Of a stretch of 64,000 nt of DNA, positions 14,237 through 22,728 are shown piece by piece. Position 1 is the first letter of the stretch, and every line of letters starts with the position of its first letter. Location of the stretch: NCBI GenBank assembly GCA_030263615.1, contig SZPH01000015.1:22095-86094 (forward strand), written 5' to 3'. The notes under the pieces were generated by a model that had not been told where the DNA came from, did no database searches, and saw only the letters and a program-made list of their open reading frames with translations. The stretch is from Villigracilis sp900696595. GTDB lineage: Bacteria > Chloroflexota > Anaerolineae > Anaerolineales > Villigracilaceae. Made by a program: the position numbers and the translations under genes.

Positions 14237-16306
14237 ATGCTCCCAGAATTTGGATACGGCGTTTTATTGGTAAGTTTTATCGTTACGGTATATAGCGGCT
14301 TTGCGGCAGTTTTTGGCGTTACGAGAAAGTCCGCCACGCTGGTGGAAAGCGCGCGCCGGGCTCAACTGCTCACCTTCCCGCTGCTCACCGCCGCCTCGGG
14401 CAGTCTGATCTACCTGCTGGTGAACAATCATTACGAAGTTTCCTTCGTCTATGAAGTGACCAGCCGCAGTATGCCGACCTATCTCAAAGTGACGGCCTGG
14501 TGGGGCGGACAGGCCGGTTCGCTGTTGTTCTGGTCCTGGCTGTTGGCCTTGTTCACCTCGGCGGTCACGCTCCGCAAATGGGATCGGGATTTGGAATTCC
14601 TGCCCTGGGTGATCGTAGTCTCATCCGTCACGCTGACATTCTTCGTCGGCATGGTGGCCTTTTACGAGAATCCCTTCACGCGCTTTTGGGATATCGGCGG
14701 GCAGGTCGCGCCGAGTCTATTCGCGCCGTCGGCGAACGCAGTCTTATTCACGCCCGAAGACGGACGGGGATTGAATCCGCTTCTGCGCCACCCGGGCATG
14801 GTCATCCACCCGCCAATGCTGTACCTCGGCTTTGTCTCTTTCGTCATCCCCTACGCCTTCGCCATGGCCGCGCTCATCACCGGGCGCACCGACGACCGCT
14901 GGATTCGCATCACGCGCCGCTGGACTCTCTGGGCGTGGCTTTTCCTCTCGCTGGGGCTTGTCCTCGGCGGGCGCTGGGCGTACGATGTTCTGGGCTGGGG
15001 CGGCTATTGGGGCTGGGACCCGGTCGAGATCGCGGCCTTCATGCCCTGGCTGACGGGAACCGCGTTTCTTCATTCAGTCATGATTCAAGAAAAGCGCGGC
15101 CTGCTCAAACACTGGAACATGGTCCTGATCATCCTGACCTACGCGCTGGTGATCTTCGGCACCTTCCTGACCCGCTCCGGCGTGCTTTCCTCCGTTCATG
15201 CCTTTGCAAACAGCCCCATCGGCCCGCTGTTCATGTCATTCGTTTCGCTGACCCTCATCGTATCCGTCCGCCTGCTCATCCAACGCTGGCCCGAACTGAG
15301 AAGCGAAACCGAAATGAAATCCATGCTCTCGCGCGAGGCATTCTTCCTTTTCAACAACCTGCTCTTCATGGGCATCCTCATCGTCTGCTTCTGGGGAGTC
15401 ATCTCGCCGCTGGCTTCGGAACTTTTCACCGGCACAAAGATCACCGTCGGCCCGCCCTACTATGAACGGGCGACGGGCCCGCTGTTTGCCGGTCTGCTTT
15501 TCCTGATGGCAATCGCGCCGCTTTCGGCATGGGGACATTCCACGATTCAGACCCTCGGCCGCGCCTTGTGGAAGTCGGCTCTCGCCGCCTCTCTCCTGAC
15601 CCTGGGGCTGGTCATCACCTACACAACCAATCCCTACGCCCTGACCGGGTTCTTCCTCATCGCCTTCGTGTTGTTTGCCACTTTGCATGAATTCTGGCGC
15701 GGCGCAAACGCGCGGATGAGATCGCAGAACGAGAACTTCTTCGCCGCGCTGGGGCGATTAATGGGACGCAACCGCAGACGCTACGGCGGATACATCATCC
15801 ACATCAGCATGGCGTTGATGGCCATCGGCATCCTCGGCATCGAAATCTTCCAGATCGAAACGCAGGGGACGGTCGCGGCGGGAGAGTCGCTCAACCTCGG
15901 CGATTACCGCGTGGAATACCGCGAACTGGCTTCGTGGGACGATTTCGGCGCGGGCGTGAACTACACGCGCTCGGTCGTGGATATTTACGAGAACGGCGTT
16001 TACATCGGAAAACTCCACCCGCGCATTGATTATTACTACGAATCCCAACAGAACATGACCATCCCCGGCCAGCACGCCACATTCAAAGACGACCTTTACA
16101 TCCTGCTGGTGGACTGGCAGCCCGTCTCCCACGAAGGAGCGACATTCAAAATCTTCGTCAATCCGCTGGTCAACTGGCTGTGGATCGGATGCCTGGTCTT
16201 CCTGTTCGGGCTGATCTTCGCCGCCTGGCCCGACAAAGACCCGGCCGATGAACCCGTCCGGCGCAAGGTTGGCGTGGCGGGCAGGCAGGCGAGCGCGGCG
16301 GATTAA
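14237..16306 (+). CDS. ccmF: Heme lyase subunit CcmF
   Basis: 689 aa polytopic membrane protein with about 14-15 transmembrane segments, the usual CcmF size. It shows the family blocks WWGGQAGSLLFWSW (about 97-110), HPPMLYLG (heme-ligand His), the tryptophan-rich WWD motif WGGYWGWDPVEIAAFMPWL and a second conserved His in LHSVMIQEKRG. A large extracytoplasmic loop before the last helix (about 535-640) ends with the GKLHPRIDYYYESQQ type sequence. CcmF with CcmH ligates heme to apocytochrome CxxCH. The ATG at 14237 is preceded by GAGGAAAG. The stop is followed directly by a repeat array. Confidence 0.95.
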   Translation: MLPEFGYGVLLVSFIVTVYSGFAAVFGVTRKSATLVESARRAQLLTFPLLTAASGSLIYLLVNNHYEVSFVYEVTSRSMPTYLKVTAWWGGQAGSLLFWSWLLALFTSAVTLRKWDRDLEFLPWVIVVSSVTLTFFVGMVAFYENPFTRFWDIGGQVAPSLFAPSANAVLFTPEDGRGLNPLLRHPGMVIHPPMLYLGFVSFVIPYAFAMAALITGRTDDRWIRITRRWTLWAWLFLSLGLVLGGRWAYDVLGWGGYWGWDPVEIAAFMPWLTGTAFLHSVMIQEKRGLLKHWNMVLIILTYALVIFGTFLTRSGVLSSVHAFANSPIGPLFMSFVSLTLIVSVRLLIQRWPELRSETEMKSMLSREAFFLFNNLLFMGILIVCFWGVISPLASELFTGTKITVGPPYYERATGPLFAGLLFLMAIAPLSAWGHSTIQTLGRALWKSALAASLLTLGLVITYTTNPYALTGFFLIAFVLFATLHEFWRGANARMRSQNENFFAALGRLMGRNRRRYGGYIIHISMALMAIGILGIEIFQIETQGTVAAGESLNLGDYRVEYRELASWDDFGAGVNYTRSVVDIYENGVYIGKLHPRIDYYYESQQNMTIPGQHATFKDDLYILLVDWQPVSHEGATFKIFVNPLVNWLWIGCLVFLFGLIFAAWPDKDPADEPVRRKVGVAGRQASAAD

Positions 16307-16406
16307 GGGTAATGGATAATTGGGAAATAGTGAATAGTGAATAGCGGATAGTGAATAGTGAATAGTTAAATAGTCATCGCTGATTGGCGACTGATGACTG
16401 ATAACT
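16307..16406. repeat. Heptamer/octamer array between ccmF and ccmH
   Basis: It starts in the ccmF stop region. About six 7-mers of the AATAGTG type are followed by an 8-nt periodic part (words like TGATTGGC, GACTGATG). It ends shortly before the ccmH start at 16422. Confidence 0.8.
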
Positions 16407-16421
16407 TTGACAAAGGTATCA

Positions 16422-16913
16422 ATGAAAAAAACGCTTATTATCCTTTCGATTGTTCTGGCGTTCGGCGCATTCTTTACTGGCGTTGCCTTCGCCCAGGACT
16501 CCACCCCCAGCGACGACGAAGTGAACGCAATTGCCAAACAGTTGTACTGCCCGGTCTGCGAGAACACGCCGCTGGATGTCTGCCCGACCGAGGCCTGCCG
16601 CCAATGGCGCGAGTTGATCCGCGATATGCTGGCGGAAGGCAAGAGCGAGCAGGAGATCAAGGATTATTTTGTGGCGAACTACGGCGCGCGCGTGCTGGCT
16701 GAACCTCCGCGCAAGGGATTCAACTGGTTTGTTTATATCGTCCCGCCGGTGTTGATCTTGATAGGCGCGGTCATTCTCTTCAACTCGTTCCGGGCGTGGA
16801 CCAGGCCCAAATCCGCCGCGCCAGGCTCAGGTCGGGAAAAAGAGGCGGGGGTTTCCTCCAGCGACGACGAATATATCAAACGTCTGGAAGAGGAATTGAA
16901 GAACAGGAAGTAA
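16422..16913 (+). CDS. ccmH: CcmH/CycL-type apocytochrome thiol reductase
   Basis: 163 aa. Cleavable signal peptide (about 1-24, ending AFA), a small helical domain with the redox motif YCPVCENTPL (CPVC) and conserved WRELIRDMLAEGKSEQEIKDYFVANYG, then a transmembrane helix (about 107-127) and a cytoplasmic tail. CcmH reduces the CxxCH cysteines of apocytochrome and docks to CcmF. Two extra cysteines (DVCPTEAC) follow the CPVC, which is unusual. The ATG at 16422 is used; an ATG 15 bp upstream belongs to the repeat region. Confidence 0.92.
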   Translation: MKKTLIILSIVLAFGAFFTGVAFAQDSTPSDDEVNAIAKQLYCPVCENTPLDVCPTEACRQWRELIRDMLAEGKSEQEIKDYFVANYGARVLAEPPRKGFNWFVYIVPPVLILIGAVILFNSFRAWTRPKSAAPGSGREKEAGVSSSDDEYIKRLEEELKNRK

Positions 16914-16919
16914 CATCCT

Positions 16920-16954
16920 AAGACCTGACAGGTTTCCAAAACCTGTCAGGTCTT
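16920..16954. repeat. GACCTGACAGG hairpin
   Basis: Inverted repeat GACCTGACAGGTTT / AAACCTGTCAGGTC around a 2-nt centre, between ccmH and ccmG. It is followed by TTGTTCT, so it could act as a weak terminator. Similar palindromes are often dispersed in bacterial genomes. Confidence 0.75.
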
Positions 16955-16970
16955 GTTCTCGGAGAATGGA

Positions 16971-17540
16971 ATGACAGAGACAACAACTCCAGCGAAAAAA
17001 AGCGTGCCGCTGTGGGCGCAGATCGCCATTTGGGCGTTTCTGGCGGGTTTGCTCATCCTGGTTCGGTTCGGGCTGAGCCGCGCCAGCAACCCAATGGCGG
17101 AGATCGGCCAACCTGTGCCGGATTTCGATCTTGTGTATTTTGAAGGCTACGAATACAACGGCGCGGCTGAAATGAAACTTTCAGATCTGCGCGGCAAGAT
17201 CGTGGTCATTAACATCTGGGCGTCGTGGTGCAAACCGTGCGAGCAGGAAGCGCCCGAGCTGGAGGAGGCATGGGGGTTATACAAGGAACGCGGCGACGTG
17301 GTCTTCATCGGCGTGGATTATGTGGACACGCCCGAAGGCGCGTTCGGCTATTTGAAAAAATTCGGCATCACCTTCCCCAACGCGCCCGATTTGGAATCCG
17401 CCATCTCCAGCATTTTGAACAGGCAGATGGGCGTGCCGGAAACGTATTTGATAGACCGCGAAGGCGTTCTGCGTCAGATCAAGATCGGGCCGTTCGCATC
17501 CATCGCGGAAATTCAGGCGTTTGTCGCCAACGCGGAATAG
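16971..17540 (+). CDS. ccmG: CcmG/ResA/TlpA-type membrane-anchored thioredoxin
   Basis: 189 aa. One N-terminal membrane helix (about 17-36) and an extracytoplasmic thioredoxin fold. The active site is WASWCKPCEQEAPEL (CKPC). The cis-Pro loop VPETYLIDREG and the ending GPF are typical of AhpC/TSA-Redoxin thioredoxins such as ResA and CcmG. It supplies electrons to keep apocytochrome cysteines reduced. The ATG at 16971 is chosen because GGAGAA lies 5-10 bp before it. It sits between ccmH and the ccmI-like gene, as expected for System I. Confidence 0.9.
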   Translation: MTETTTPAKKSVPLWAQIAIWAFLAGLLILVRFGLSRASNPMAEIGQPVPDFDLVYFEGYEYNGAAEMKLSDLRGKIVVINIWASWCKPCEQEAPELEEAWGLYKERGDVVFIGVDYVDTPEGAFGYLKKFGITFPNAPDLESAISSILNRQMGVPETYLIDREGVLRQIKIGPFASIAEIQAFVANAE

Positions 17541-17547
17541 GGGAAAA

Positions 17548-18054
17548 ATGGGATTGGGTTCTCTCTTTCTTCTCCTGGCGGTCTTCATCGTCGTCGGCGT
17601 CTATCTATACGCGCCGTTCATGTCCAAGCCGCGCAAACTTTCCACCGATGAAATGCACAAGGCTTCGGCGTTGAAAGCCGAACGCGACCGCGTCATCAGT
17701 TCGCTTCAAGAACTGGACTTCGATTTTAAGCTCGGCAAAATTCCAGAGGAGGATTACCCCGAACAACGCGCGGAACTTTTAAAAAAAGGGGCGGAGATTC
17801 TACGCCAACTGGATGAACTGGAGTCAGCCTCTCCCACACGGACCGCCGAAGCGCGCATCGAAAAAGCCGCCGCCGCCAAACGCGCCGACTCCGCATCCGA
17901 CGGCGCAGGGTTCAGCGACGACGAGATCGAAGCCATGCTCGCCGCAAGACGTAAACAGCACAAAAGCAAACCCGCCGGGTTCTGTCCAAAGTGCGGCAAG
18001 CCTGTCCTCGCCGCCGATAATTTCTGCCCATCGTGCGGGAAGTCTTTGAAGTAA
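17548..18054 (+). CDS. CcmI-like membrane protein with C-terminal zinc ribbon
   Basis: 168 aa. An N-terminal membrane helix (about 3-25) is followed by a coiled-coil region (KASALKAERDRVISSLQELDFDFKLGKIPEEDYPEQRAELLKKG in outline) that matches the N-terminal part of CcmI/CycH, then a short variable linker. The C-terminal zinc ribbon (FCPKCGKPV ... FCPSCGKSL) has four cysteines in two CPxCG knuckles. Classical CcmI has TPR repeats instead of this ribbon. The role in cytochrome c maturation is inferred from position and the N-terminal half. The stop TAA is the first word of a 7-nt periodic array. Confidence 0.75.
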   Translation: MGLGSLFLLLAVFIVVGVYLYAPFMSKPRKLSTDEMHKASALKAERDRVISSLQELDFDFKLGKIPEEDYPEQRAELLKKGAEILRQLDELESASPTRTAEARIEKAAAAKRADSASDGAGFSDDEIEAMLAARRKQHKSKPAGFCPKCGKPVLAADNFCPSCGKSLK

Positions 18055-18239
18055 TTGGTAATTGGTAATTGGAGATTGGTGATTGGTAATTGGTAATTGG
18101 TAATTGGTGATTGGTGATTGGAGATTGGTGATTGGTGATTGGTGATTGGTAGTTGGAGATTGGTATAGTTCTATTCACTACTCACTATTCACTATTCCCT
18201 ATTCCCTATTCTCTAATCTCTATTCTCTATTCTCTCCTT
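18055..18239. repeat. Heptamer array, two-part, upstream of the cytochrome c gene
   Basis: About 26 heptamers in strict register. The first part repeats words such as GATTGGT and AATTGGT. One switch word (ATAGTTC) follows, and the second part repeats TATTCAC, TATTCCC and TATTCTC. The array begins at the ccmI-like stop and ends 10 bp before the ATG at 18249. An inverted version lies at 20864-20979. Confidence 0.93.
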
Positions 18240-18248
18240 TGAGGAATC

Positions 18249-20069
18249 ATGACCTTACGCCACATCATTTTATTCGCGCTTGGCGCAATCCTGCTCGCCG
18301 CCTGTAACATGACTCTCGCGGCGGATGTCACGCCTCCGCCGGGATACGTCCCACCCACGCCGGTTCCAACCCTGGGCCCGCTATTCCCACATCAAGCGCC
18401 GGATGTCGAGAACGGCAAAGCCATCTACGCCGCAAAATGCGCGGCATGTCACGGCGAAAGCGGTTTGGGCGACGGCGAACAAAGCAAAGACCTGCCCGTT
18501 TCGGTCATCCCCATCGGCCTGCCCGAATTCTCGCGCGACGCGACGCCCGCGCAATGGTACGCCGTCGTCACGCAGGGCAACCTCGAACGCTTCATGCCGC
18601 CCTTCAACAGCCTGAGCGATCAGGAACGCTGGGACGTCGTCTCCTACGCGCTCACCCTGCACGTCACGAACGAACAGATCGAACTCGGTAAAACCCTGGT
18701 CGAACAAAATTGCGCCGATTGCGCGGAAACCTTCGCCAATCTTGAAACGATGTCGGCCTTATCCGAAGACGATCTTGTAAAAATCATCCGCGAAGGGAAC
18801 GACAACCTGCCCGCCTTTGGGAGCGGATTCAGCGAAGAAGAAGCGTACGCCGCCGCGGCATTTATCCGCGCGTTGACGTTTGCGCCTCCTCCCCCGCCCG
18901 CAGTTGAATCAGCGACCCAGACTCCCGTCGCCGCCGAAGCGGGGACTGCAACAGAAAACGCGTCCCAGCCTGAAGGGACGCAGGAGGCGGGCGCGGGCGT
19001 CATCAAAGGTCAAATCGAGAATCGTTCCGGCGAAACGCTTCCATCCGATATAAAAGTCACGCTTCATGGATTCGATCACGGCGCAGACCCGGGCGCGGGC
19101 CCGACCGAGTTCCTGAACGAACAGGGCGCGGTTAACGCCGACGGCAGTTATATCTTTGAAACCACGCTTGTCGAAAATCAAATTTACATCGTCGAAATAA
19201 CGGTCAACGGCATCGCCTATAAATCCGCGATGGCGGTCGTCCCGGCCGCGGCGACCGAACTGACCATCGAGCCGATTGTCATTCACCCGGTCACGGACGA
19301 CATCGGCGTTTTGAAAGTGGAGGAACTGCAAATCTACTTCGATCTCGCAAGCGAAGAGGCGCAGATCTTCTCGGTATATTTCATCCGCAACGACAGCGAC
19401 CAGACGCTGACGATTGAAATGCGCGACGGGCAGACGATCCCGTTCATCTCGTTCCCCGAAGGCGCGGCTGGGCTGGGTTACGAAACCACCGACAGCAGCG
19501 CCGGGTTCGTCTCCACTGAAAGCGGGTTTGCCCTGCCGCCCAATGAAGAAGCGTATGGTTTAATTGCTTTTGCGTCCATTCCAAAATCGGAGAAAATCAA
19601 AATCGTCCAGCCCGCCATGCTCCCCATCGGCGCCGTCTCGCTCTATCTGCCCGAAGGCGTGAGCGCCGAAGGCGATACGTTGACGGACGGCGGCATTCAA
19701 GACTTGCAGGGCGCGAACTTCCACGTTTACACCGCCGCCCCGGTTGAAAAAGGCGGCGCGCTCGAATTCACCCTGAGCGGCAAGCCCGCCGCTGTGACCG
19801 AATCGCCGGACATCACCCAGAATCAGACCGTGTTGATCGGCGTCGGCGGGCTGGGCATTGCGCTCATCGCCGCCGGTGTCTGGATGTACCTGCGCGACCG
19901 GAAGAAACTCGATGAAGAAGACGAGGACGACGAAGACACCTTTGAAGACGCCGAATCGAATCTGGACGCCATCATCGCCCTCGACGATCTGCACCGCGCC
20001 GGAAAGATCGGCGACGAAGCGTATAAAAAACGCCGCGAAGAGTTGATGGGCGCGTTGAAGAGGAATTAA
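18249..20069 (+). CDS. Lipoprotein cytochrome c with degenerate second heme domain
   Basis: 606 aa. Signal peptide with lipobox LLAAC (Cys19), then a class I cytochrome c domain (about 55-140) with heme motif CAACH and Met ligand in RFMPPF. A second cytochrome-like domain (about 142-215) has CADCA: the heme-binding His is replaced, so it should not ligate heme. A Pro/Ala/Thr linker, an Ig-like/carboxypeptidase-regulatory-like beta region (about 255-360) and further beta-rich sequence follow. There is then a transmembrane helix (about 530-550), an acidic stretch and a short C-terminal SHOCT-like piece (LDAIIALDDLHRAGKIGDEAYKKRR). GAGGAATC precedes the ATG. Its place inside the ccm locus suggests it is a client of the system. 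Confidence 0.85.
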   Translation: MTLRHIILFALGAILLAACNMTLAADVTPPPGYVPPTPVPTLGPLFPHQAPDVENGKAIYAAKCAACHGESGLGDGEQSKDLPVSVIPIGLPEFSRDATPAQWYAVVTQGNLERFMPPFNSLSDQERWDVVSYALTLHVTNEQIELGKTLVEQNCADCAETFANLETMSALSEDDLVKIIREGNDNLPAFGSGFSEEEAYAAAAFIRALTFAPPPPPAVESATQTPVAAEAGTATENASQPEGTQEAGAGVIKGQIENRSGETLPSDIKVTLHGFDHGADPGAGPTEFLNEQGAVNADGSYIFETTLVENQIYIVEITVNGIAYKSAMAVVPAAATELTIEPIVIHPVTDDIGVLKVEELQIYFDLASEEAQIFSVYFIRNDSDQTLTIEMRDGQTIPFISFPEGAAGLGYETTDSSAGFVSTESGFALPPNEEAYGLIAFASIPKSEKIKIVQPAMLPIGAVSLYLPEGVSAEGDTLTDGGIQDLQGANFHVYTAAPVEKGGALEFTLSGKPAAVTESPDITQNQTVLIGVGGLGIALIAAGVWMYLRDRKKLDEEDEDDEDTFEDAESNLDAIIALDDLHRAGKIGDEAYKKRREELMGALKRN

Positions 20070-20070
20070 C

Positions 20071-20162
20071 GTCATTGCGAGGAGGAGCGAAGCGACGACG
20101 AAGCAATCTCCCCGCAACAGCAGATTGCTTCGGGCAAAGAGCAAGAACGCCCTCGCAATGAC
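20071..20162. repeat. GTCATTGCGAGG-type palindromic repeat, copy 2 of 3
   Basis: Begins one base after the cytochrome c stop codon. Ends GTCATTGCGAGG and CCTCGCAATGAC, inner pair GAAGCAATCT and AGATTGCTTC. It ends 12 bp before the ccmA start. Confidence 0.92.
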
Positions 20163-20174
20163 GGAAAGATACCC

Positions 20175-20879
20175 ATGATCGAAGTCAAAAAACTCGTCAA
20201 ACGCTTTGGGTTGAAGACCGTCCTCAAGGGCGTGGATTTCAACGTCCAGCCGGGGGAGTTTGTGGCGTTGCTTGGGCCGAACGGCGCGGGCAAGACCACC
20301 TTCCTGCGGATTCTCGCCTCGCTCTCGCGCCCAAGCCTGGGGAGCGTCAAAGTGGCGGGATACCCGCTCCCGAACGAATCGGCCAAAGTCCGCGCAAGGT
20401 TGGGCGTCGTCTCGCATCTGCCGCTCCTTTATCCCGATTTAACCGCCGAAGAAAATCTCGACTTCTACGCGCGCATGTATGGAATTAACAATCGCCATGT
20501 ACGAATTACCGAAGTCCTTCAAATGGTCGGGCTCGAACCCCGCCGCCGCGACCTCGTCCGAACCTTCTCGCGCGGGATGCAGCAACGGCTCGCCATCGGC
20601 CGGGCGATTCTCCACGACCCGGACGTTGTCCTCTTCGACGAGCCTTACACCGGTTTGGATCAGGACGCTTCTGAAATGTTGGATGAAGTTCTGCGCTCCG
20701 TCGCCGCAAAGGGACGCACCGTAGTCATGACCTCTCACGACCTCGCCCGCGCCGAAGACCTCGCCACCCGTTTCGATGTCTTATCCCGCGGAGCGATCGC
20801 CGCCTCCGGCACAAAGGACGATTTCAAAAACTCGAACCTGCTGGACTTTTACAGGCGGAGTTTGGAGAATAGAGAATAG
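20175..20879 (+). CDS. ccmA: Heme exporter ATPase CcmA
   Basis: 234 aa ABC ATPase. Walker A is GPNGAGKTT, the signature is FSRGMQQRLAIGRAIL, Walker B is VVLFDEPYTGLD and the switch His is in MTSHD. CcmA with CcmB and CcmC releases holo-CcmE. It is followed by ccmB and ccmC in the standard order. The last residues (SLENRE) and the TAG stop come from the beginning of a heptamer array, the same LENR sequence found in the thyX insertion. The native C-terminus therefore appears to have been replaced or extended by the repeat. Confidence 0.92.
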   Translation: MIEVKKLVKRFGLKTVLKGVDFNVQPGEFVALLGPNGAGKTTFLRILASLSRPSLGSVKVAGYPLPNESAKVRARLGVVSHLPLLYPDLTAEENLDFYARMYGINNRHVRITEVLQMVGLEPRRRDLVRTFSRGMQQRLAIGRAILHDPDVVLFDEPYTGLDQDASEMLDEVLRSVAAKGRTVVMTSHDLARAEDLATRFDVLSRGAIAASGTKDDFKNSNLLDFYRRSLENRE

Positions 20880-20979
20880 GGATTAGAGAATAGAGATTAG
20901 AGATTAGTGAATAGTGAATAGTGAATAGAACTATACCAATCTCCAATCTCCAATCACCAATCTCCAATCACCAATCAAC
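20864..20979. repeat. Heptamer array, inverted relative to 18055-18239
   Basis: About 16 heptamers in register: GAGAATA, GAGATTA and GTGAATA types, a switch word (GAACTAT), then ACCAATC/TCCAATC types. Words and switch are the reverse complement of the array at 18055-18239. It overlaps the end of ccmA and stops 3 bp before the ccmB start, leaving no Shine-Dalgarno sequence for ccmB. Confidence 0.93.
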
Positions 20980-20982
20980 CCC

Positions 20983-21666
20983 ATGCCTTCTCCCTCCTTT
21001 TTCAAAGCCGTGTTTGCCATTGCGCGCAAAGACCTTGCGGCGGAGTTTCGTTCGCGCGAATTACTCTCCGCCATGCTGGTCTTTTCCATGCTGGTCATTC
21101 TCATCTTCAACTTTGCGCTGGAACTGAACGCGGATGTCCGCAAAACAGTGACGGCCGGGGTCTTGTGGACGACCTTCGCCTTCGCCGGGACTCTCGGCTT
21201 GAACCGCTCGATGGCTGTGGAAAAGGATCGCGGCTGTATGGACGGTCTCCTGCTCGCGCCGGTGGACCGTTCCGCAATTTTCTTCGGCAAGGCGCTCAGC
21301 AACCTGGCGTTCATGCTCATAGTCGAGATCATCGTCGTGCCGATGTACGCCCTGCTGTACAACGAAACGCGCATCTTTCAATGGGAATTCGTCGGCGTGT
21401 TATTGCTCGGCTCCATTGGGTACATCTCCGTCGGCACCTTGCTCTCCGCCATGTCCGCGCAGACGCGCACGCGCGATGTGCTGCTTCCGATTCTTTTGTT
21501 CCCTGTCGCCGTCCCCGTGCTTCTAGCCTCCGTCAAAGCCAGCGGCGCGGTCGTGGCCGGGCTTCCGCTCGAAGATTATCTGACCCCGCTAAATTTGCTC
21601 ATTGTGTACGATGTGGTCTTCCTCGCCGTCTCATACATGATCTTCGATTTCGTGGTTGAAGAGTAG
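20983..21666 (+). CDS. ccmB: Heme exporter permease CcmB
   Basis: 227 aa with six hydrophobic segments, the CcmB size and topology. Typical blocks are RKDLAAEFRSRELLSAMLVFSMLV at the N-terminus and LGLNRSMAVEKDRGCMDGLLLAPVDRSAIFFGK. It forms the membrane part of the CcmAB transporter. The ATG follows CAACCCC from the preceding array, so translation may depend on an unusual signal or a different start. After the stop codon there are small hairpins (CGGCGTT / AACGCCG and GTCAGGC / GCCTGAC). Confidence 0.9.
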   Translation: MPSPSFFKAVFAIARKDLAAEFRSRELLSAMLVFSMLVILIFNFALELNADVRKTVTAGVLWTTFAFAGTLGLNRSMAVEKDRGCMDGLLLAPVDRSAIFFGKALSNLAFMLIVEIIVVPMYALLYNETRIFQWEFVGVLLLGSIGYISVGTLLSAMSAQTRTRDVLLPILLFPVAVPVLLASVKASGAVVAGLPLEDYLTPLNLLIVYDVVFLAVSYMIFDFVVEE

Positions 21667-21781
21667 CCGGCGTTCTCCAACGCCGAGAGATCATGTCAGG
21701 CCGAAAGCCTGACCTACAGAACCAACTTTCAGACAGGAATCAGATTGATGGACTGAATCAACCCAAAGTCCGGTTGAGCCG

Positions 21782-21817
21782 CCAATCGTCAATCTGCAAT
21801 CGTAAATCGTTAATCGA
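21782..21817. repeat. Short heptamer array before ccmC
   Basis: Five heptamers of the type CCAATCG, TCAATCT, GCAATCG, TAAATCG and TTAATCG, directly before the AAGGAG of ccmC. Confidence 0.75.
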
Positions 21818-21833
21818 AAAAAGGAGTTCCTCA

Positions 21834-22532
21834 ATGCAACAAAAACCAATCCTTCTCACAATTCTCGATGTTTTATCAATCGTCGGGCTTGGCGTATCAA
21901 CTTATTTCGCGCTCGTCTACGCCCCGCCCGAGGCTGTGATGGGAAACGTTCAGCGCGTGTTCTATTTTCATGTCGGCACGGCCTGGGTCGGCATGATCGG
22001 GTTCATCCTGGCGGCGGTCTCCGGCATCGCCTACCTCGTCGCCAAAGACGCGAGATGGGATCGTTTTGAAGTCGCCGCCATCGAAGTCAGCGCCATGTTC
22101 TTCTTCATCACCATCGTCCTCGGTTCGATCTGGGCGTACCCGGTCTGGAATACCTGGTGGACGTGGGACCCGCGCCTGACCACCGCCGCCGTGACCGAAC
22201 TGATCTACATCGCCTACTTCATGCTCCGCGCCGGAATCGAAGACCCCGAAAAACGCGCGCGCTTCGGCGCGGTCTATGCCCTGCTGGGCGGGTTGAGCGC
22301 CCCCGTCACATTCATGGTCATCCGCCTCTTTCGCACCATCCACCCGGTCGTGGTTGGCAACGGCAACCCGGAGGCGCAGGGCGGCTTCGACATGTCCGAA
22401 AAAATGTTGGCGGCCATGTTCGTCGCCCTCGGCGCGTTTACCATCCTCTTCATTGACCTGATATGGCATCGCATCCGCATGGGAAATCTGGAAGAGAAGG
22501 TCGAGCAACTCAAACTAGAAGTTTCGATGTAA
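21834..22532 (+). CDS. ccmC: Heme handling protein CcmC
   Basis: 232 aa with six transmembrane segments. The HemC/CcmF WWD-family motif is present as WNTWWTWDPRLTTAAVTELIY, with the flanking heme-ligand histidines in VFYFHVGTAWVGM and RTIHPVV. CcmC presents heme to CcmE. The ATG at 21834 is preceded by AAGGAG; the longer frame from 21693 reads through repeats and is rejected. Confidence 0.94.
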   Translation: MQQKPILLTILDVLSIVGLGVSTYFALVYAPPEAVMGNVQRVFYFHVGTAWVGMIGFILAAVSGIAYLVAKDARWDRFEVAAIEVSAMFFFITIVLGSIWAYPVWNTWWTWDPRLTTAAVTELIYIAYFMLRAGIEDPEKRARFGAVYALLGGLSAPVTFMVIRLFRTIHPVVVGNGNPEAQGGFDMSEKMLAAMFVALGAFTILFIDLIWHRIRMGNLEEKVEQLKLEVSM

Positions 22533-22546
22533 CAGGAGCATAAAAA

Positions 22547-22702
22547 ATGGAAACCGCAATCAACACCGACGGATACATGGCCGCAGGCTATATCGTCGCC
22601 TTCCTCGTCATGGGGTTATACGTCCTCAGCCTATACCTCCGCCGCCGCAACCTGGAGCGCGACCTGGAAACCTACGAAACGCTAAAAACCGAAGGGAAGT
22701 AA
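22547..22702 (+). CDS. ccmD: CcmD-like small membrane protein
   Basis: 51 aa. One transmembrane helix (about 12-30, AAGYIVAFLVMGLYVLSLYL) is followed by a basic and then charged tail (RRRNLERDLETYETLK), the normal form of CcmD, which stabilises the CcmC-CcmE complex. AGGAG lies 9-13 bp before the ATG. It starts 14 bp after ccmC and is followed by a terminator, closing the ccm operon. Confidence 0.82.
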   Translation: METAINTDGYMAAGYIVAFLVMGLYVLSLYLRRRNLERDLETYETLKTEGK

Positions 22703-22728
22703 CCCGCCCCAAAAGCCCCCAGCCAAAG

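Noticed and set aside
18055..18239. CRISPR-like array
   Set aside because: The period is 7 nt without spacers, and no cas genes are in the window.
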